Shown here piece after piece: positions 51,771-55,247 of a stretch of DNA of 55,247 nt (positions are counted from its first letter, which is position 1; each line of letters starts with the position of its first letter). The DNA is taken from contig QZKS01000095.1 in assembly GCA_003599865.1 (NCBI GenBank), positions 1 through 55,247 on the forward strand, given 5' to 3'. The notes below the pieces were generated by a model. It saw only the letters and a program-made list of their open reading frames with translations. It searched no databases and was not told the origin of the DNA. This DNA is from Desulfobacteraceae bacterium. GTDB taxonomy: Bacteria; Desulfobacterota; Desulfobacteria; Desulfobacterales; SURF-7. A program made the position numbers and the translations under genes.

Positions 51771-53522
51771 TTATAATTGATTCAAAACCAGGCCGGTTTC
51801 AAGCGAATAACGCCCGGATACACTCACCAGCTTATCTCCCTGTTGCTGATTGGGATCAATTTTGTGCGCCGGCTCCGATTCGATTCCTTCCCGCGTGCAA
51901 AATATCTTGATGGAAGACGCGGGTTTCATTTTTCCTTTGATGTTGAATTTCATGTTGTTTAACCTGTTTTCGATTTCCGGAAGTTCCTTTTCGATTTCGG
52001 CCAGTCGATGGTTCGCCCCTGAGATTCCGTCCTGAAGCTGCTGCAGGATGAGAAAATTCTTCCGGATAGAGTTGATGACTCTGGATGTGACATTCTGTTT
52101 TTTTAAACGATCCAGTAATATCAATGCATCGCTGAATAGGAATGTCTGAAGGGATTGAATGAGTAGTTTGTAATCCTGAACGTCTACCTGTTGTTGTTTC
52201 TGGGAGGATAATTTTTTTAATTCTTCCACAAGATGGTTTTTAATCTCGATTTGCAGTTTTTTTACTTTTTCCACCCTTTCGGTCAGATTATTTTTATCTT
52301 TTAACAGATGGCTTCTGCTTTCGAATAACGGTTTTCCCAGACAGATATAATTGTCACCGCATATGGATACATTGTTATAGTCCAGGTCTTCCGCTTCCAC
52401 ATTGGTATTCAGGACCAGTCCCCGGCTTCCGGTGAATTCGACTCTGCCGGCAGATAATGTTGAGTCTCTTAATTCACTTCCGATGGAAATACTTCCGTTG
52501 GGGGACGTCAGTTTTGAATTGATGACGATCCGGGTGGTGATATTCCGTGAAGCAAAAACGGTACTCCCGGGTTGGATCTGGTCAAAGATGGCATCACTTT
52601 TGGTGTGAACCTCCCCGCCATTCAGAATATTGACATTGATCTGTCCATCTACCCTTACCTTGAATCCGTTGTTAATCGTTCCGATATTTAAACTGACCGG
52701 ACAGATGAACTCACTTCCGATATTGCCAATGGAGTAATCGATTTCATCCAGTTCGATATTGTCGGTCACATCAATTGCGGAAAATTTTTCATTATTTTTT
52801 GTCAAAACAACCACACCGGTTTTTTTGGATCGGATCAGATAGCCGTCAGGATTTCCCTCCTGGTTGCGCTTTTCGATTCTCTCAACACCTTCGAGCAATT
52901 CAATGTTCATATCCGCGACTGCCGGAACCGGAATTTCGTTTCCGCTGAATGTAATCCCCGGCTTGCCCGGTTTCGCATAATTAATGATCATCAGGTCTTC
53001 ACCTGCTTTTATTGACGGGAAACGGTTAATTTCTCTGAAATCCATTTTCCCATTGGGTAAAATTTTCCCCGGATAATTTTCATGTTCAAAGAAGTATTCC
53101 CGGACATCACCATCCACCCCTTTTACCGGTTGTGTACCGTTGATCGTCAGAATGATTTTTTTGTTGGAAACACTGATGGAGGCATTTCGTTCAATGCCCG
53201 GGAGGGTTTTGCTCCGGAAAGTCTGCTTTAACCGGATTTGGCCTTTGGTTTCATCTATTTTGTGCGGCAGTACAGCAGCGAGTTTTTCCATAAGGGCCGC
53301 AGCGTTGATATCAAAACTTTCGAGCAGTTGCTGAAGCGCTTTGATCAGAACCTGTGTGATGATACCTTCCCGGTCAATTTCAAAAGAGGCATGGATGCCA
53401 TCCTGAGATTGCTTGATCGCGCTGTAAATATTGGTTTCAAGAATATCCGCTTTTGCTTTCAAACGATCAGGAGGCAGTTTTACGCGTGTTATTTCGGTTG
53501 ATTGTTTTGCGTCAGCGGTCAT
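51771..53522 (-). CDS. FapA-family (DUF342) protein
   Basis: A 583-residue cytoplasmic protein. The middle region (about 175-400) is the FapA/DUF342 right-handed beta-helix, with PGITFSGNEIPVP, the GVVVLTKNNEKFSAID region and VNILNGGEVHTKSDAIFDQIQPGSTVFASRNI. It is followed by a long coiled coil (about 415-535) and a short C-terminal beta segment. DUF342 proteins are linked to polysaccharide or flagellar and type IV pilus regulation, but their molecular role is not established. The ATG follows cggggaaaa. It stands alone, with both flanks being long or divergent. Confidence 0.85.
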   Translation of the reverse strand: MTADAKQSTEITRVKLPPDRLKAKADILETNIYSAIKQSQDGIHASFEIDREGIITQVLIKALQQLLESFDINAAALMEKLAAVLPHKIDETKGQIRLKQTFRSKTLPGIERNASISVSNKKIILTINGTQPVKGVDGDVREYFFEHENYPGKILPNGKMDFREINRFPSIKAGEDLMIINYAKPGKPGITFSGNEIPVPAVADMNIELLEGVERIEKRNQEGNPDGYLIRSKKTGVVVLTKNNEKFSAIDVTDNIELDEIDYSIGNIGSEFICPVSLNIGTINNGFKVRVDGQINVNILNGGEVHTKSDAIFDQIQPGSTVFASRNITTRIVINSKLTSPNGSISIGSELRDSTLSAGRVEFTGSRGLVLNTNVEAEDLDYNNVSICGDNYICLGKPLFESRSHLLKDKNNLTERVEKVKKLQIEIKNHLVEELKKLSSQKQQQVDVQDYKLLIQSLQTFLFSDALILLDRLKKQNVTSRVINSIRKNFLILQQLQDGISGANHRLAEIEKELPEIENRLNNMKFNIKGKMKPASSIKIFCTREGIESEPAHKIDPNQQQGDKLVSVSGRYSLETGLVLNQL

Positions 53523-53797
53523 TTTTCCCCGAACCTGTTCCCGGAATTCTTGTCTGGAAGGTGTTGGTATTCTATTTCATGCGATCGTTCGCGGCCGATC
53601 ATGTTTTGAAAAGATAACTTTTTGTAATCTTATATTGTTTACACCCTGTAATCTTCTGATGAGCGATTTTGTGTATCAAAAAACAGGAAGCAATGAATGT
53701 TTGTTCCGTGACTGCATTTTGAACAATTGAATATATGGCAACGTAACCAGCGGGCGCCTCAGTTGAACGTTGATTTACCGGATAAGAGAAAACTGAT

Positions 53798-53812
53798 ATG
53801 ACAATGCGTTAT
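53798..53812. promoter_or_regulatory. Imperfect copy of the ACGCAATGCGT element
   Basis: ATGACAATGCGTTAT differs from ATGACGCAATGCGTTAT (as at 31188 and 33631) only by loss of two bases (GC) in the left half. It lies in the 573-base gap 53523-54095 ahead of the acyltransferase gene. The gap contains no gene I can support. The loss of symmetry makes binding uncertain. Confidence 0.3.
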
Positions 53813-53970
53813 AAATATTACACGATTTTAGCATAAAAGTAAAAGGGTATGTGTTTAAAAACAAGAAGATTGCAAAAAAAACGTTTCATTGACAGATAGG
53901 GTATACCAACCGCATCCTGGTTGTTGCTTTTGAGTCAGCGCCGGAAGGGGTTCTATTACGTTTTGACCAT

Positions 53971-54010
53971 TGTAAAATTTTTGTAAAATATAAAAAAAGG
54001 ACTGTAAAAT
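53971..54010. repeat. Three phased TGTAAAAT direct repeats
   Basis: TGTAAAAT at 53971-53978, 53982-53989 and 54003-54010. Offsets of 11 and 21 bases equal about one and two helical turns, so the copies lie on one face of the DNA. They sit about 85-125 bases before the ATG of the acyltransferase gene and may form an activator site. Confidence 0.4.
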
Positions 54011-54095
54011 TAAATCCATTTCGTTTAGCGTCGGAGTGATATTCAGTGGTGGAACCATTTTAGGGGTGAGCGGATTCACTGGAAGGGAGTTGTGG

Positions 54096-55043
54096 ATGTT
54101 GCATTTTTTACCATGGCGTGTTCGGGGATTCATTACGGCTGTTCTGATGGGAATCAATACGGTTGTGCTGTGCAGTGTGCTTTTGATTGTGGCACTTTTT
54201 AAATTTGTCATTCCATTGGCTGCATGGCAGAGAGCGTGTGAATGGATGCTGATTGGAATTTCTTCATTCTGGGTAAACAACAATGCGCTTGTTTTAAAAC
54301 TGATGCACAGGATTGAATGGAAGGTCAGGGGAATTGAAAATGTTTCCCGGAAGGAATGGTATCTGGTGGTATCCAATCATCAGTCATGGGCGGATATTAT
54401 TGTTCTTCAAACCATTTTTCGGGGTAAAATTCCATTCCTGAAATTTTTTTTAAAAAAGGAATTGATATGGGTTCCGTTTTTAGGACTTGCCTGGTGGGCG
54501 CTGGATTTTCCTTTTATGAAAAGGTACTCTAATGATTTTTTAAAGAAACACCCGAACCTTAAGGGTAAAGATATTGAAATAACAAAAAAAGCATGTCAGA
54601 AATTTAAAACAAAACCGGTTTCGATCATGAATTTCGTGGAAGGTACAAGGTTTACAAAAGCCAAACATGAGAAGCAGAATTCACCTTTCAGGAATCTGTT
54701 ACGACCAAAGGCCGGAGGCATTGCTTTTGTTCTGGGGGCAATGGGGGAATACCTGAACAGCTTGGTGAATGTGACCATTTCATATCCTCAGGGTGCCAAA
54801 AATTTCATTGAATTTATATGCGGCAAGGTAACACATATCGATGTTCAGGTTGAGATTACCCCGATTACGGAAGATCTCCTGGGAGATTATTTCAATGATT
54901 CTGTATACCGGGAGAGGTTTCAGGAATGGGTCAACCGGTTATGGGAGAAAAAGGATCAGGACCTGGATGGGCTTCTTCTGCAACGACGGGAGCAAAGACC
55001 GGAACTTGTCCCGGATGCGATAGCTGCAGAAAGCATCGGTTAA
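54096..55043 (+). CDS. YihG-type lysophospholipid acyltransferase
   Basis: A 315-residue membrane-associated acyltransferase of the PlsC superfamily, length close to E. coli YihG. The ATG at 54096 follows gggag; the open frame begins upstream without a ribosome site. The HX4D motif is NHQSWADIIVLQ (about 102), and the EGTR motif is FVEGTRFTKAK (about 191). PFLKFFLKKELIWVPFLG resembles the LCLAT/YihG subgroup. Two N-terminal hydrophobic helices (about 8-45) anchor it. It would acylate lysophospholipid; a role in cell motility or lipid remodelling is known for YihG-like enzymes only loosely. Confidence 0.87.
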   Translation: MLHFLPWRVRGFITAVLMGINTVVLCSVLLIVALFKFVIPLAAWQRACEWMLIGISSFWVNNNALVLKLMHRIEWKVRGIENVSRKEWYLVVSNHQSWADIIVLQTIFRGKIPFLKFFLKKELIWVPFLGLAWWALDFPFMKRYSNDFLKKHPNLKGKDIEITKKACQKFKTKPVSIMNFVEGTRFTKAKHEKQNSPFRNLLRPKAGGIAFVLGAMGEYLNSLVNVTISYPQGAKNFIEFICGKVTHIDVQVEITPITEDLLGDYFNDSVYRERFQEWVNRLWEKKDQDLDGLLLQRREQRPELVPDAIAAESIG

Positions 55044-55074
55044 TGCTCCGGCATGTATAGCCGAGGCGCAAGAA

Positions 55075-55247
55075 TCACCTTTGAATAGTTCCGCCGGATG
55101 ATGATGCTTCTGCGGATCCCAGAAAAGAACGGATTGTTTCATATAGCTCTTTGGGCTTTTCCATGGGAATCAGGTGGCCTGTACCTTTGATTTCCCTATA
55201 TTGTCCATTCCGGAAGCATGCTGCCGCTTTTTTCAGATCAATAAACG
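55075..55247 (-). CDS. Alpha/beta hydrolase, C-terminal fragment
   Basis: Only the last 57 codons lie in the window; the gene continues beyond the right edge. The frame reads FIDLKKAAACFRNGQYREI, then KGTGHLIPMEKPKELYETI, the typical final His segment (GTGHLIPMEKP) and terminal helix of alpha/beta hydrolases such as haloalkane dehalogenase- or BioH-like enzymes. The His is the catalytic one. The substrate cannot be inferred. It is convergent with the acyltransferase gene, with 31 bases between stops. Confidence 0.75.
   Translation of the reverse strand, partial: FIDLKKAAACFRNGQYREIKGTGHLIPMEKPKELYETIRSFLGSAEASSSGGTIQR

Noticed and set aside
1-55247. CRISPR arrays, tRNA/rRNA genes, transposases or prophage genes
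   Set aside because: No regularly spaced direct repeats, cloverleaf-like sequences, or mobile-element proteins were found on either strand by eye.

Overview
The window looks like chromosomal DNA of a deltaproteobacterium (Desulfobacterota), most likely a fatty-acid-using sulfate reducer related to the Desulfobacteraceae. The main evidence is a complete hmcABCDEF operon (16-haem cytochrome, TAT-exported Fe-S protein, NrfD-type membrane protein, small membrane protein, NarI-like cytochrome b, HdrD-like CCG protein). Supporting evidence is a beta-oxidation pair, a YedF-type selenium protein, a CPxP sulfur-carrier domain, many c-di-GMP signalling genes, and storage-lipid genes. I see no rRNA, tRNA, CRISPR array, transposase or phage gene. 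Species cannot be named from the sequence alone.

Layout. 1-624: 3' end of a TrkH/KtrB K+ transporter. 878-4704: promoter, HAD/ECH fusion, thiolase and a strong terminator (beta-oxidation operon). 4796-7949: GGDEF sensor and a GT2 glycosyltransferase. 7956-11945 (-): HrpA helicase. 12160-18379: hmc operon. 18385-19512 (-): exported FlgT/LPP20-like protein. 19731-22717: YjbQ, a crotonase, a structured leader, a kinase-like protein lacking the phosphoacceptor His, and a lytic-transglycosylase lipoprotein. 22961-28651: PilZ and PilZ-like proteins, an NlpC/P60-like protein, CBS protein, nitroreductase, YedF, and a palindrome-rich intergenic stretch. 28679-30432: FAD oxidoreductase and a small basic protein.

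30448-43137 is the most interesting part and reads as a storage-granule island. On the minus strand are a protein of unknown function, a PhaR regulator, a second shorter PhaR-like protein and a repetitive phasin-like protein. The three PhaR/phasin-type proteins end in the same short C-terminal module. A 17-bp palindromic element with core ACGCAATGCGT occurs at the promoter of the unknown gene. It occurs again as two copies in a perfect 20-bp inverted repeat at the phasin promoter, where one copy fills the -35/-10 spacer. Divergently, a six-gene plus-strand operon encodes a wax ester synthase/DGAT, a small membrane protein, a ferredoxin, two paralogous ~690-residue proteins whose C-terminal halves resemble cyanobacterial acyl-ACP reductase (AAR), and a Ser-type alpha/beta hydrolase. 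Convergent to it is a ParA-like ATPase overlapping a basic small protein, which could be a cargo-positioning pair. My inference is that the reductase would supply fatty aldehyde/alcohol, the acyltransferase would make wax ester or TAG, phasin-like proteins would coat the inclusion, PhaR would tune the coat, and ParA plus its partner could position it.

43288-55247: DapF, an NMO-family flavoprotein, LarE (three-Cys, Fe-S type), a paraoxonase-like lipoprotein, an SH3/coiled-coil membrane protein, a LOG protein, a BON lipoprotein, a transglutaminase-like protein, a radical SAM protein, a FapA/DUF342 protein, a YihG-type acyltransferase, and the 3' end of an alpha/beta hydrolase. Family assignments rest on motifs and overall resemblance read by eye; no search was run.
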